Assembly: GCA_964538505.1 (NCBI GenBank)
Contig: CAZIDY010000009.1
Location: 32,976 to 96,975 of the forward strand
Length of the DNA: 64,000 bases
Origin: Zeimonas sp964538505
Lineage (GTDB): Bacteria > Pseudomonadota > Gammaproteobacteria > Burkholderiales > Burkholderiaceae_E
Reading direction: 5' to 3'
The position numbers were made by a program, and so were the translations under genes. The notes under the pieces are model-generated. The model worked only from the letters and a program-made list of their open reading frames with translations, searched no databases and was not told the origin of the DNA. Of this stretch, positions 10,301 to 17,708 are shown piece by piece (the first letter of the stretch is position 1; the number at the start of each line of letters is the position of its first letter).

Positions 10301-10397
10301 CGCCGCATGCCGCAAGCACTACCGCCGCAAGAACGGCCGCCAGCGCCGGGCCAGCGAATCGAAGTGTCCGAAACGAGCGAATCGAGCCTTCTTGCAT
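7353..10397 (-). CDS. Multidomain lipoprotein with propeller-like core and DNRLRE domain
   Basis: A 1014-residue lipoprotein. An N-terminal hydrophobic segment ends in a lipobox LAAC with Cys31. Next come a golvesin/Xly-type carbohydrate-binding-like domain (about residues 40-180), an Ig-like domain of the He_PIG type (about 180-270) and a large kelch/beta-propeller-like region (about 300-740) with LYGGGHANYRGNDTYIW. A bacterial Ig domain follows (about 755-850, PPTVSILQPANGS) and a C-terminal DNRLRE domain ends in LRPKLLITYE. These modules bind or act on surface polysaccharide in other proteins, so a role in recognising or trimming the exopolymer is inferred. The start chosen gives the lipoprotein signal; a 31-codon upstream extension lacks signal features. 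The propeller region resembles the product at 11862-13079. Confidence 0.82.
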   Translation of the reverse strand: MQEGSIRSFRTLRFAGPALAAVLAAVVLAACGDGSGGGAGSSPIAEMTVPSNLVLKTDSGGLQLQGEFTRVQGYLSESSAVLAGVTADASARFDFEVPQQGYYEVFAWWPQQAPSGSLARVEVDHREGSYAHVFDQSILGGQWNSVGVFPFDSHQQGSVTFSRAGTASLLVDAIRVQYVGPERPTLEIQSDRLPVAELDHEYLALLVAQGGKPPHRFRIASGELPPGLTLDEARSAIVGRPAIAGSYEFRIEASDAAGTTATVDSSIDVVETSDVISVITKSAGEPTAMATKSAATSLADLVPSLPEGEWSRVNLNNFSDAWTPADLRPLYGWGNPSPSKIILAWSSFAWDSTRQSLFLYGGGHANYRGNDTYIWRGATRLWERASLPSEMKQDNLGNWNTIDGADHAPASAHTYDNTVYLPIIDRVLTLGGAADSNGGHYRRQATDTTSRNTGPYLFDMSRAHPDKVGGTTGSNVKRVFPDLQIDGGNMWSNRESFLNISRPPTHAFVNGCTGYAEENGKDVVYVRTSAALHRYTIHSLSDPTLDTWEKVGTYWSGPGSQTTCAYDPTGKSLVRTGTNSVPFVYWNLNTPGSNNRDVPFTPEDPTGEFAALRATSGFAISRCALDFDTQRNQYALWCGDGAVWSLKPPAALSASGWTITKERQPVLAVPNGEVGTGILGKWKYARGLDVFIGLQDTVQGNIWVYKPVGWQGEGGGGENPPPVNVPPTVSILQPANGSNYSSGSPVTLAAEAVDGDGSIERVEFFHGSTKIGEVLSNPYVLTWMNAPQGNYSLTAIAHDNSGAQTVSEPVAITISGGSAPGGATVLLQQGANDYTLTADTYLSTYHRTTKFGSATMLQDTASNYSGLVRFAIFQSEGGPVPNGATIQSAKLSLYKYTSYDVTYDLLRILPDWNEGAATWNQRLASTPWSSGGANGAGGDIAAAADATASVGWAPGWIEFDVTAAVQQMSSGLAGGNFGWRLKAVAGNIGNTKRFYSSNYAADPDLRPKLLITYE

Positions 10398-10455
10398 TGT
10401 TCTGGCCTCCAGGGCGGCGGTTCTTGGTGATTCACGAAGCAACTGACGGATTCCA

Positions 10456-11757
10456 TCACGTGCCCCCGCGTGATGGATGGACGATCTCACCTCTTGAGGA
10501 CTTGATGGTCGATGCGGGCTCGCTACACACCTGAGCGAGCAGTTCAGCCAACTGCTTCGTCAAGGCGCGACGGGAGAAGCGTTCGACATCAGGCCCGGAG
10601 GCCATAGGGAGTATGCCTTCGCGTAGCGCGGACAGGAAAGCAGGTAAATTACTTACTATCGAGTCAGTGTCTTCGAGTTTGGTAACGAACGAGTACCCGA
10701 GACCTGCAAGCGCTCGGCCGGTATCTCCAGCCGGGTCGGTGAGTGGCAGGATTGGGCGCCGTGCGCGAAGGTACTCGTACATCTTGGCCGGAATCTGCTC
10801 GTTGCAGGTGGCGCCCTGCATCACGATCAGGGCGTCGGCTTCCAGCATTTCGGACAGCGCTTCCCGGTACGGTAACGGGGGGCAGATCTCTACGAACGCT
10901 TCGACCGAGTGCTTTCGGGCGAGTTCGGCAAGGAGGTCTTCATGGACGGGGGCTCGAAAGCGGATAAAAAAGTCTCCGGGCCGGATTGCGTCTGCCGCCT
11001 TCAACCGCCCAAGAGCTGCGAACAATGCGCTTGGATCTCGCTCGTCCGGATAGACGATGCCGCTGTGCAACAACATCGGCACGTGTTCCGTTCGTGGTTG
11101 AGTGGCTTGCAGGCCCTGGAAGGAGGCTTCGTCGTACCCGTTCTCGATCAACACGAAGCGGTTGCCAGGGGTCTCCGGATAGCGAGATCGATACATTTCG
11201 AGCGCGGATGGCGAGACGAAGATCAGCCGCGCTGCGTCGCGGGAGGCCGCTTCCTCAATCCGCTTGAAAGACCGCCAGCGAAGCGGTTCGGGAGGATAGC
11301 CGTCCTGCGCCATCGGATCGCGGAAATCCGCCAACCACGGCAGCCCGGTGCGACGGGCGACGAGCGAGCCGATGCGATGGGCGGTCGCGATCGGGTAGGT
11401 GGTCCAGATGGCGTCGATCGTGCGTTGCCTTGCCAGCCGGGCTGCCGCGGCAGCCGCCGACAACTGCCAGCTCGCCCACCGATCAGGAAGCGCCAGGAGG
11501 CGGGGATACTTGCCGCCGATCGAGAGAGTGCGTCCGACGTCGATGCAACGGGACCGGATCACCTCGCAACCAGCGGGTATCTGCGACAGCGTTCGCTCGT
11601 CTGTCTGTTCGTGTGCCGAGGCGTTGACAGTAAGTACGACGGGTCGCCACCCGAACTCCGGCAGGTATTCGGCAAAGCGAAGCGTTCGTTGCAGACCACT
11701 GCTGCCGACTGCAGGCGGAAAATGATAGGCGACAAGCAGGACGCTTCGCTCGTTCAC
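10456..11757 (-). CDS. GT4-type glycosyltransferase
   Basis: A 433-residue protein when read from a GTG start (VNERSVLLVAYHFPPAVGSS). The N-terminal HFPP...GSSGLQRT segment is typical of the WcaI-like N-terminal domain of glycosyltransferase family 4. The second half carries WLADFRDPMAQDGYPP, VSPSALEMYRSRYP and a C-terminal KMYEYLRARRPILPL acceptor-end motif. It probably transfers a sugar from a nucleotide donor to the growing repeat unit in the cytoplasm. The frame stays open 27 codons further upstream to an ATG at 11838, but that extension shows no family similarity. It is divergent from the secreted protein that starts at 11862. Confidence 0.8.
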   Translation of the reverse strand: MNERSVLLVAYHFPPAVGSSGLQRTLRFAEYLPEFGWRPVVLTVNASAHEQTDERTLSQIPAGCEVIRSRCIDVGRTLSIGGKYPRLLALPDRWASWQLSAAAAAARLARQRTIDAIWTTYPIATAHRIGSLVARRTGLPWLADFRDPMAQDGYPPEPLRWRSFKRIEEAASRDAARLIFVSPSALEMYRSRYPETPGNRFVLIENGYDEASFQGLQATQPRTEHVPMLLHSGIVYPDERDPSALFAALGRLKAADAIRPGDFFIRFRAPVHEDLLAELARKHSVEAFVEICPPLPYREALSEMLEADALIVMQGATCNEQIPAKMYEYLRARRPILPLTDPAGDTGRALAGLGYSFVTKLEDTDSIVSNLPAFLSALREGILPMASGPDVERFSRRALTKQLAELLAQVCSEPASTIKSSRGEIVHPSRGGT

Positions 11758-11861
11758 GGCGCGTTCGGAGGGATGGGTAGGGATGGTCGACGAAGGCTGT
11801 GCTCCGCCGACGGTTCGGGGGAGGATGACACACATCAAGAACTCGGAGTGACGAAACAGTC

Positions 11862-13079
11862 ATGAACTTGTCGAAGCTCTCGCTTTGTGTGATTCAGGCA
11901 ATGCTGCTGGGACTTCCGGCGCAGCCATCACTGTCGGCTGCGCTGTCGAGCCCTGAGGGAAAGGTTCAGGACTTTTCCGAACCAGGGGCGTTCCAGAAAC
12001 TCGCCCCTCGCGAACAACCCGCCTGGCGTCGAGACATGGCTCGCTGGGAGTGGAAAAGAATTCCTGGATCCGACCTGAACCGTGTCCGACCCAGTGTTGC
12101 AGTTCCCGGAAACCTTCGGGCGCGCATCGATGCCTGGAACGGGTTGGCTGGCGACGGCCGTACCGGGCGTCTTTTCTCCGCCGCCAATGGCGGTCATGCT
12201 GACTATGCCGGCAATGAGGTTTATGAAATCGACTTGCGCGCCGACGCACCGACCTGGGAGCTGTTGCGCGAGCCGACGCCGCCCGAAGCGATTCTGGCGT
12301 CCGACTACAGCAGTCGAACCTACCATGACTACTATCGAGACGGCCGTCCGGCTTCCACGCACACTTACTATGCGCTGCAGTACCTGTCGAGCCGCAACGC
12401 CGTCTTCAAGTTCGGGGCCGGGTCGCTATGGGGTTCAGGCAACGAGGCGAACTGGAAGATCGATGCTTTTTCGCTTGCAGACAACGACTGGCATCCGGCT
12501 GGGACGTGGTCCGATATTGTCGAATCGCGCAGGGGAGTCATCTCCGCGTCCGTTTGTACGAACCCCATCACCGAGCAGGTATACATCGCGGCACCCGATC
12601 GCCTGCAACGTTTCGATCCGCGTACGGGCAAGGTCGAAGCTTTGGCCAAGTGGGATCAGAACTCGAGTGCAGTCCAGGGGCGCGGGTGCGCAGTAGATTG
12701 GCAGCGCCAACGCGTGGTGTTCTTCGGAGATGCATACCGAAGGCCGAACGGCGGGATCGTCTATGACATTCGAACCGACGCGATGACGCCTGTGCGGTTC
12801 GAGGGCGAGCACGGAGCAGAGATCGCGCGTCGCAACGCCCACTATGCATGGTACGAGCCTGCGCTCGAGGCATTCCTCCTCAAGACTGCCCAGGGTGATG
12901 GTGTCTATGCCATAGACGCTGATGACTATTCGGTTCGCAAGCTGGAAACCCGCGGCGGCGAAGATCTACCGGACGCAGTCAACGGCGTGCAGACGCGCTG
13001 GCAGCGTCTGCCTCTACTCGGCGGCTACGCCTACTATCCGCGCTCGGGTTCGGGCGTCTGGTTCCTTGCGATCGAATAG
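11862..13079 (+). CDS. Secreted kelch/propeller-like protein
   Basis: A 405-residue protein with a clear Sec signal peptide (MNLSKLSLCVIQAMLLGLPA, cleavage near SLSAAL). The mature part is a beta-rich, propeller-like repeat protein containing AANGGHADYAGNEVYEIDL near residue 112. This closely resembles YGGGHANYRGNDTYIW of the lipoprotein at 7353-10397, and both continue with similarly spaced Trp/Gly strands. The two are probably paralogues, one a stand-alone domain and one embedded in a larger protein. No catalytic residues can be assigned. The last 46 bp overlap the 3' end of the convergent acetyltransferase gene. Confidence 0.75.
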   Translation: MNLSKLSLCVIQAMLLGLPAQPSLSAALSSPEGKVQDFSEPGAFQKLAPREQPAWRRDMARWEWKRIPGSDLNRVRPSVAVPGNLRARIDAWNGLAGDGRTGRLFSAANGGHADYAGNEVYEIDLRADAPTWELLREPTPPEAILASDYSSRTYHDYYRDGRPASTHTYYALQYLSSRNAVFKFGAGSLWGSGNEANWKIDAFSLADNDWHPAGTWSDIVESRRGVISASVCTNPITEQVYIAAPDRLQRFDPRTGKVEALAKWDQNSSAVQGRGCAVDWQRQRVVFFGDAYRRPNGGIVYDIRTDAMTPVRFEGEHGAEIARRNAHYAWYEPALEAFLLKTAQGDGVYAIDADDYSVRKLETRGGEDLPDAVNGVQTRWQRLPLLGGYAYYPRSGSGVWFLAIE

Positions 13080-13774
13080 GCGTCGGCACGCACACCGACG
13101 TAAAGACGTCGCCCAGGCGCTGCGAAGCGAACCCAGGGAGCGGACGACTGCCACCCGAGCTTTGCGTCGAAGATGTCCAGCAGCAGCAACCAGCCGACGC
13201 GTCGTGCCCCCATCCGCTCCTGGGCGCGTAAAGACGCCTTGTTCGACCAGAGAACCCAGCTGATCGTGCATTCGATACTATGCTCGCGCATGAGCGCGAA
13301 GGCGGCATCCCAAAGCCGGGCGTACGTGCGCCCGAGCCGATACTTCGGTAACACCTCGAGATCGTAGTCCCACCAGGCGCAGTCGTTCGGTAGCGCCTCG
13401 AAATCGCAGGCTACGAGTCTTTCGCGAAGCGGGCCTTGGTGCAGCCAAAGATAGCCGGCGAGTTGTGTTCCGTCGCAAGCTGCAATGCAGCGACTTCCGC
13501 GCGCGAAGCGCTCATCAATTGCGCCGACGGGTCGCTCGAAAAGCGCGTGCTCAACGTCGCCGGCGCCGATTTCGCCGACGACCATGTTTCCCCCTGTGCG
13601 TGCCAGGAGCGGCACGGCCGGTACCGGTTGACAGAGGAAGCGGAAAGCCCAAAACCGGATTTTTCCCCGGCTCAGCCGTGCGAGCATTCGGTCGACGACG
13701 TAGAACAGCCAACCGACAGGCCCAAGGTTGCGCAGGTCGACGCCGATTCGGGAGCCGCGCGCCGAGAGCTTCAT
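13034..13774 (-). CDS. GNAT-type acetyltransferase
   Basis: A 246-residue protein starting MKLSARGSRIGVDL. The segment from about residue 95 to 190 has the order of a GNAT fold: GYLWLHQGPLRERLV strand, DYDLEVLPKYRLGRTYARL (the acetyl-CoA binding turn region) and IECTISWVLWSNKASLRAQERMG, where the final helix is typical of the family. It likely acylates an amino sugar or other amine in the exopolymer pathway; exosortase A loci often carry such genes. An ORF extension of 42 codons upstream overlaps the neighbouring TPR gene and was not used. Confidence 0.72.
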   Translation of the reverse strand: MKLSARGSRIGVDLRNLGPVGWLFYVVDRMLARLSRGKIRFWAFRFLCQPVPAVPLLARTGGNMVVGEIGAGDVEHALFERPVGAIDERFARGSRCIAACDGTQLAGYLWLHQGPLRERLVACDFEALPNDCAWWDYDLEVLPKYRLGRTYARLWDAAFALMREHSIECTISWVLWSNKASLRAQERMGARRVGWLLLLDIFDAKLGWQSSAPWVRFAAPGRRLYVGVRADAYSIARNQTPEPERG

Positions 13775-13779
13775 GGTCG

Positions 13780-14508
13780 TCAATCGCGCCAGGCGCCGGC
13801 CTTCTTGATGCGATCCTTCAGAGCGGTGAACTGAACACCCCCTGCATACGCCTGCTTGGCCAGCGGAAGTGCCTTCTCGTAATCCCCGAGATCGGTCCAC
13901 GCCAACGCCAGGTTGTAGTGAACCTCAGGGGTCGTGATTTCCATGGCCTCGGTGGCGATCAACTGTTTTCGCGCGTCATCGGCTCGCTTCCACTTGATCA
14001 GGAAGTCGGCATACAGCGCCCTTACCTGCGGATCGCGCGGAGTGAAGCGAATCGCACGGTCGAAGTAGCATTCGGCGGGATAGCGTGCGCCTGGAAGTCG
14101 TTGGGTCTTGTGACGGATCGAGTACCGCGACACGGCGAATAGCGCGCGCGGATGGTTGGGAAAGACCTGCAGTGTGTAGTTCAGATCGGCTCCCAACTGG
14201 CCCGATTCACCGCTTTGAAGCAGCTCGACCTTGGTCGTGAAGTGATAGCGTTCTACGAGACTCCTGCGATCGGGCGGCGTGCTTCGGTAGTCGAAGGGGC
14301 CGAACGGAACCTCGAGTGTTCCGCACAGGCCCGGAGCGAAGCTGGCGGGGGAATCGTCGTCGCCCGCAGCCAGAACCGGCGGGCTCGCGGTCGCGATCAT
14401 CAAGCCGATCGCCAGCGCGCCGAGAAGCCGGCGGCTCGGGGCGAATCGTTCAGGCGGCAAGCTGCGACTGGACGAAGGATTCGAGGGCGCTGAACGTAGC
14501 AAAGACAT
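13780..14508 (-). CDS. Exported TPR-repeat protein
   Basis: A protein of about 242 residues with a hydrophobic signal segment RRLLGALAIGLMIATASPPV followed by an Ala-Ala-Gly cleavage site. The C-terminal half shows tetratricopeptide-like helices: YPAECYFDRAIRFTPRDPQ, ALYADFLIKWKRADDARK and VHYNLALAWTDLGDYEKALP. It is likely periplasmic and may scaffold the export or modification machinery. The start is uncertain: the ATG at 14508 overlaps the acyl carrier protein gene by 59 bp and has a weak GAGGT in front, while a TTG at 14460 would place the signal peptide nearer the N terminus. The stop lies 5 bp from the acetyltransferase start. Confidence 0.65.
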   Translation of the reverse strand: MSLLRSAPSNPSSSRSLPPERFAPSRRLLGALAIGLMIATASPPVLAAGDDDSPASFAPGLCGTLEVPFGPFDYRSTPPDRRSLVERYHFTTKVELLQSGESGQLGADLNYTLQVFPNHPRALFAVSRYSIRHKTQRLPGARYPAECYFDRAIRFTPRDPQVRALYADFLIKWKRADDARKQLIATEAMEITTPEVHYNLALAWTDLGDYEKALPLAKQAYAGGVQFTALKDRIKKAGAWRD

Positions 14509-14701
14509 CGGCCGAGACCTCGTCGTCCGGAATTGAGATGCCCGTTTCATCCTCGATGGCTGCAAGGATTCCGACGACCGCCATCGAATCGAGTTCCGGA
14601 ATTCTGCCGAGCAGAACCGAGTCCGGTCGGAAGGACTCTGCCGGGTAGTGGGGTCCGAGCTGGGCGCTGAGGATGCGCGCAAGGGTCTTCTGAAGGTCCA
14701 T
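14450..14701 (-). CDS. Acyl carrier protein, exosortase A-associated
   Basis: An 83-residue acidic protein starting MDLQKTLARILSAQLG. The phosphopantetheine attachment serine is in the motif PELDSMAVVGILAAIE, near residue 40. This is the size and layout of a stand-alone carrier protein. It is divergent from the AMP-forming ligase gene, with 125 bp between the starts, and the pairing suggests that the ligase loads this carrier. Carrier, ligase and PLP decarboxylase recur together in exosortase A loci, where their joint product is not established. The first 59 bp of the downstream TPR gene overlap it if the earlier TPR start is used. Confidence 0.85.
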   Translation of the reverse strand: MDLQKTLARILSAQLGPHYPAESFRPDSVLLGRIPELDSMAVVGILAAIEDETGISIPDDEVSADVFATFSALESFVQSQLAA

Positions 14702-14826
14702 AAGTCGTCGTCGGTCACCAGGCGGGCAGTGTATCAAGAGCGTTGTTCGCCTCATGTGGCAAAGGTAACGGAGGCGTGGCATTACTCGGGGCTAGACTTC
14801 GGCGCGAGAACTTCTGGGGAGCTTGG

Positions 14827-16398
14827 ATGTCTGATCTGGTGGGAGACCTGCCGTTCTCCACGCACGTTGAAGCGGCGACCGCCGTGGTGGCCGGGCACCG
14901 CCGTCTCGATTACGACGAGCTGCGCGCCGGAATCGATCGGTTCGCGCGGGCTTTGGGCGGTCTGGATGTGAGCGCTGATGCGCGTGTTGCGGTCTGGCTC
15001 GACAAGCAGATCGAGACGGTACTCGCAATCTTCGGCACTGCGCGTGCCGGTCGGGTCTTCGTGCCAGTGAATCCGCTGTTGAAAGCGGAGCAGGCAGCTT
15101 ACATCGCTCGCGACTGCAATGTCGAGGTACTGATCACTACAGACCAGCGCTGGGCGAGCCTGCGACCGCTCTGCGGCGAGTGTCCCGACCTCCGCCATGT
15201 CGTGCTCCTGGCGGCTGGCGAGAGCGAAGCGGCGCCCAACGTCAACGTGCTCGGCTGGGACGACCTGATCGCGCTCACAGGGTCGGCCGGGCCGCGCCGC
15301 ATCGACATCGACATGGCCGGAATCCTGTACACCTCGGGCAGTACTGGAAAACCGAAGGGTGTTGTACTGAGTCACCGCAACATCGTCGAGGGCGCGCGCA
15401 GCGTATCCACGTATCTGCAGAACACGTCTTCGGACCGCCTTCTCGCGGTGCTGCCGCTGTCATTCGACTACGGACTCTCACAGCTGACGACTTCGTTCCT
15501 CGTTGGCGCCACCGTGGTACTGCACAATTACCTGCTACCTCAGGACGTCGTCCGGTCGTTGGCGCGAGAACACATCACAGGGCTCGCTGCGGTGCCGCCA
15601 CTGTGGATTCAACTGGCCGCTCTCAACTGGCCGGCCGAGGTTGGCGAACAGCTCAGATACTTCACGAACTCCGGTGGGGCGATGCCGACAGCGACGCTCG
15701 CCGAACTGCGGAAGCGGGCACCGAATGCGAAACCGTACCTCATGTATGGATTGACCGAGGCCTTTCGATCCACCTACCTGCCGCCTGAGGAAGTCGATCG
15801 CCGGCCCACATCGATCGGCAAGGCAATTCCGAATGCCGAGATCCTGGTCGTACGCGAAGACGGCAGCGAGTGCACGCCTGGCGAACCGGGTGAACTCGTG
15901 CATCGCGGGGCACTCGTATCGCTCGGCTACTGGAACGACCCGGAGAAGACCGCCGAGCGGTTCAGGTCCTTGCCGGGGCAGCGTAAGGAACTGGTGTTGA
16001 CCGAGCTCGCGGTATGGTCGGGCGACACCGTGAAGCGGGACGAGGACGGGTTTCTCTATTTCGTGAGCCGGCGCGACGAAATGATCAAGACATCCGGCTA
16101 CAGGGTGAGTCCGACCGAGGTCGAGGAAGTGATATACAGGACAGGTCTTGTTGCAGAGATCGCCGCGTTTGGCGTCGATCATCCGGTGCTCGGCCAGGCA
16201 ATCGTAGTGGTGGCGCAACCGGCTGAAGGGAGGTCCGCCGACTCGAAGGCACTGATCGATGCCTGCAAGGCAGATCTTCCGGCATACATGCTGCCGCAGC
16301 ATGTCGACTGGGTGAAAGAGGCGTTACCGCGCAATGCGAACGGAAAAATCGATCGCAAGGCGCTGGCGGGTGCGCGCGCGGCTTTGTTCGGTGCTTGA
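14827..16398 (+). CDS. AMP-forming acyl/aminoacyl ligase, exosortase A-associated
   Basis: A 523-residue member of the acyl-CoA synthetase/adenylation (ANL) superfamily. The P-loop-like A3 motif YTSGSTGKPKG is at residues 168-178, YLMYGLTEAFRSTYLP gives the A5 motif, SGDTVKRDEDGFLYFVSRRD the A7/A8 hinge, and LPRNANGKIDRKAL contains the A10 catalytic lysine. A GGGGAGC ribosome-binding site precedes the ATG. It activates a carboxylic acid as an acyl-adenylate and probably transfers it to the adjacent acyl carrier protein. It matches the exosortase A-associated ligase family in context, being directly followed by the PLP decarboxylase gene. Substrate unknown. Confidence 0.9.
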   Translation: MSDLVGDLPFSTHVEAATAVVAGHRRLDYDELRAGIDRFARALGGLDVSADARVAVWLDKQIETVLAIFGTARAGRVFVPVNPLLKAEQAAYIARDCNVEVLITTDQRWASLRPLCGECPDLRHVVLLAAGESEAAPNVNVLGWDDLIALTGSAGPRRIDIDMAGILYTSGSTGKPKGVVLSHRNIVEGARSVSTYLQNTSSDRLLAVLPLSFDYGLSQLTTSFLVGATVVLHNYLLPQDVVRSLAREHITGLAAVPPLWIQLAALNWPAEVGEQLRYFTNSGGAMPTATLAELRKRAPNAKPYLMYGLTEAFRSTYLPPEEVDRRPTSIGKAIPNAEILVVREDGSECTPGEPGELVHRGALVSLGYWNDPEKTAERFRSLPGQRKELVLTELAVWSGDTVKRDEDGFLYFVSRRDEMIKTSGYRVSPTEVEEVIYRTGLVAEIAAFGVDHPVLGQAIVVVAQPAEGRSADSKALIDACKADLPAYMLPQHVDWVKEALPRNANGKIDRKALAGARAALFGA

Positions 16399-16400
16399 CC

Positions 16401-17681
16401 ATGGGCGCGCAGCACGCTGATGTGGATCTGGCGCGGGGGCCGATGAATCCGGAGATTCGTTTCGCCCAGCACGCTTCGTCTTCGTACTTTCCGATCGAGG
16501 GCAACGAACTGGCTCCCGGGGGCATTCCGATTACCCGACTTGTCGAGCGGGTAGGTTGTACACCCTTCTACGTCTACGACCGTTCGGCCATCAGTGCGCG
16601 CGTGAGATCGCTCAGGGAGAGCTTGCCGCGGGCCGTGCATCTTCATTACGCGATCAAGGCCAACCCGATGCCGGCGGTGGTGCAGCACCTGTCCGGCTTG
16701 ACCGATGGCCTGGACGTTGCGTCTGCGAGAGAGATGTCGGTTGCGCTGGACACCGGGATCGCGGCGACCCGAGTCAGCTTCGCCGGGCCCGGAAAATCCG
16801 GCGCCGAGATCCGGCGCGCCGTCGCTGCCGGAATCACGGTCACCGCCGAATCGGAGCACCAGCTCGATCTGGCGTTGAAGGCGGGGGAGGCCATCGGTGT
16901 CGCCCCGCGCATTGCGATTCGCGTGAACCCGTCGTTCGAGCTGAAGGCCTCGGGCATGAAGATGGGTGGCGGGCCGAAGGCGTTCGGCATCGACGAGGAC
17001 AAGGTTCCGGCGGTGCTGGAGCGGCTGCGCGGTGAAGGGCTGAACCTGGTAGGGCTGCATATTTTCGGTGGCTCGCAGAACCTCAAAGCCGAAGCGATCG
17101 TCGAGTCGCAGGGGCGGACCTACGAACTCGGCTTGCGTCTCCTGCGCCACTGGCGCGACCCGGTCGATTGGCTGAATCTCGGAGGGGGATTCGGCGTGCC
17201 GTATTTCCCCAACGAGCAGCCGCTCGATCTTGCACCGATCGCTGCGAATCTGGAGCGCCTTTGCGGGCGCGCAGCGAAAGAACTCGGCGCACCTTTGGTG
17301 CTGGAGTTAGGGCGCTACATGGTCGCCCATGCCGGCTTGTACATCTGCCGTGTGCTCGAGCGCAAGGAATCGTGCGGACAGATCTTTCTCATCACGGACG
17401 GCGGATTGCATCATCATCTGGCCGCGTCCGGCAACTTCGGGCAGGTGCTCCGAAAGAACTACCCGGTTGCGGTAGCCAACCGCATCGGAGATGCCCCGGA
17501 CGAAGTTCAGAACGTCGTTGGCCCGCTGTGTACGCCGCTCGATGTCCTGGCGGACAAGATGAAGCTCGCGCATGCCGAACCGGGTGATCTCATTGCGGTG
17601 TTTCAGTCGGGTGCATATGGATTGAGCGCCAGCCCGACGGCGTTTCTCAGCCATCCGGCGCCGGCCGAGATCATTGTCTGA
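16401..17681 (+). CDS. PLP-dependent decarboxylase, exosortase A-associated
   Basis: A 426-residue fold type III PLP enzyme of the ornithine/diaminopimelate decarboxylase group. The PLP lysine is in HYAIKANPMPAVV at residue 86. FGGSQNLKAE, the glycine-rich LNLGGGFGVPY and the C-terminal GPLCTPLDVLADKM cysteine motif are all present. It presumably decarboxylates an amino acid to an amine that is built into the polysaccharide or loaded on the carrier. It belongs with the ligase and carrier protein found in exosortase A loci. The start is ambiguous: a TTG overlapping the previous stop, the ATG used here, and a later ATG (MNPEIRFAQ) are all possible. Confidence 0.88.
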   Translation: MGAQHADVDLARGPMNPEIRFAQHASSSYFPIEGNELAPGGIPITRLVERVGCTPFYVYDRSAISARVRSLRESLPRAVHLHYAIKANPMPAVVQHLSGLTDGLDVASAREMSVALDTGIAATRVSFAGPGKSGAEIRRAVAAGITVTAESEHQLDLALKAGEAIGVAPRIAIRVNPSFELKASGMKMGGGPKAFGIDEDKVPAVLERLRGEGLNLVGLHIFGGSQNLKAEAIVESQGRTYELGLRLLRHWRDPVDWLNLGGGFGVPYFPNEQPLDLAPIAANLERLCGRAAKELGAPLVLELGRYMVAHAGLYICRVLERKESCGQIFLITDGGLHHHLAASGNFGQVLRKNYPVAVANRIGDAPDEVQNVVGPLCTPLDVLADKMKLAHAEPGDLIAVFQSGAYGLSASPTAFLSHPAPAEIIV

Positions 17682-17708
17682 ACCGGCGTCGCCGATCTGA
17701 AAGGAACG

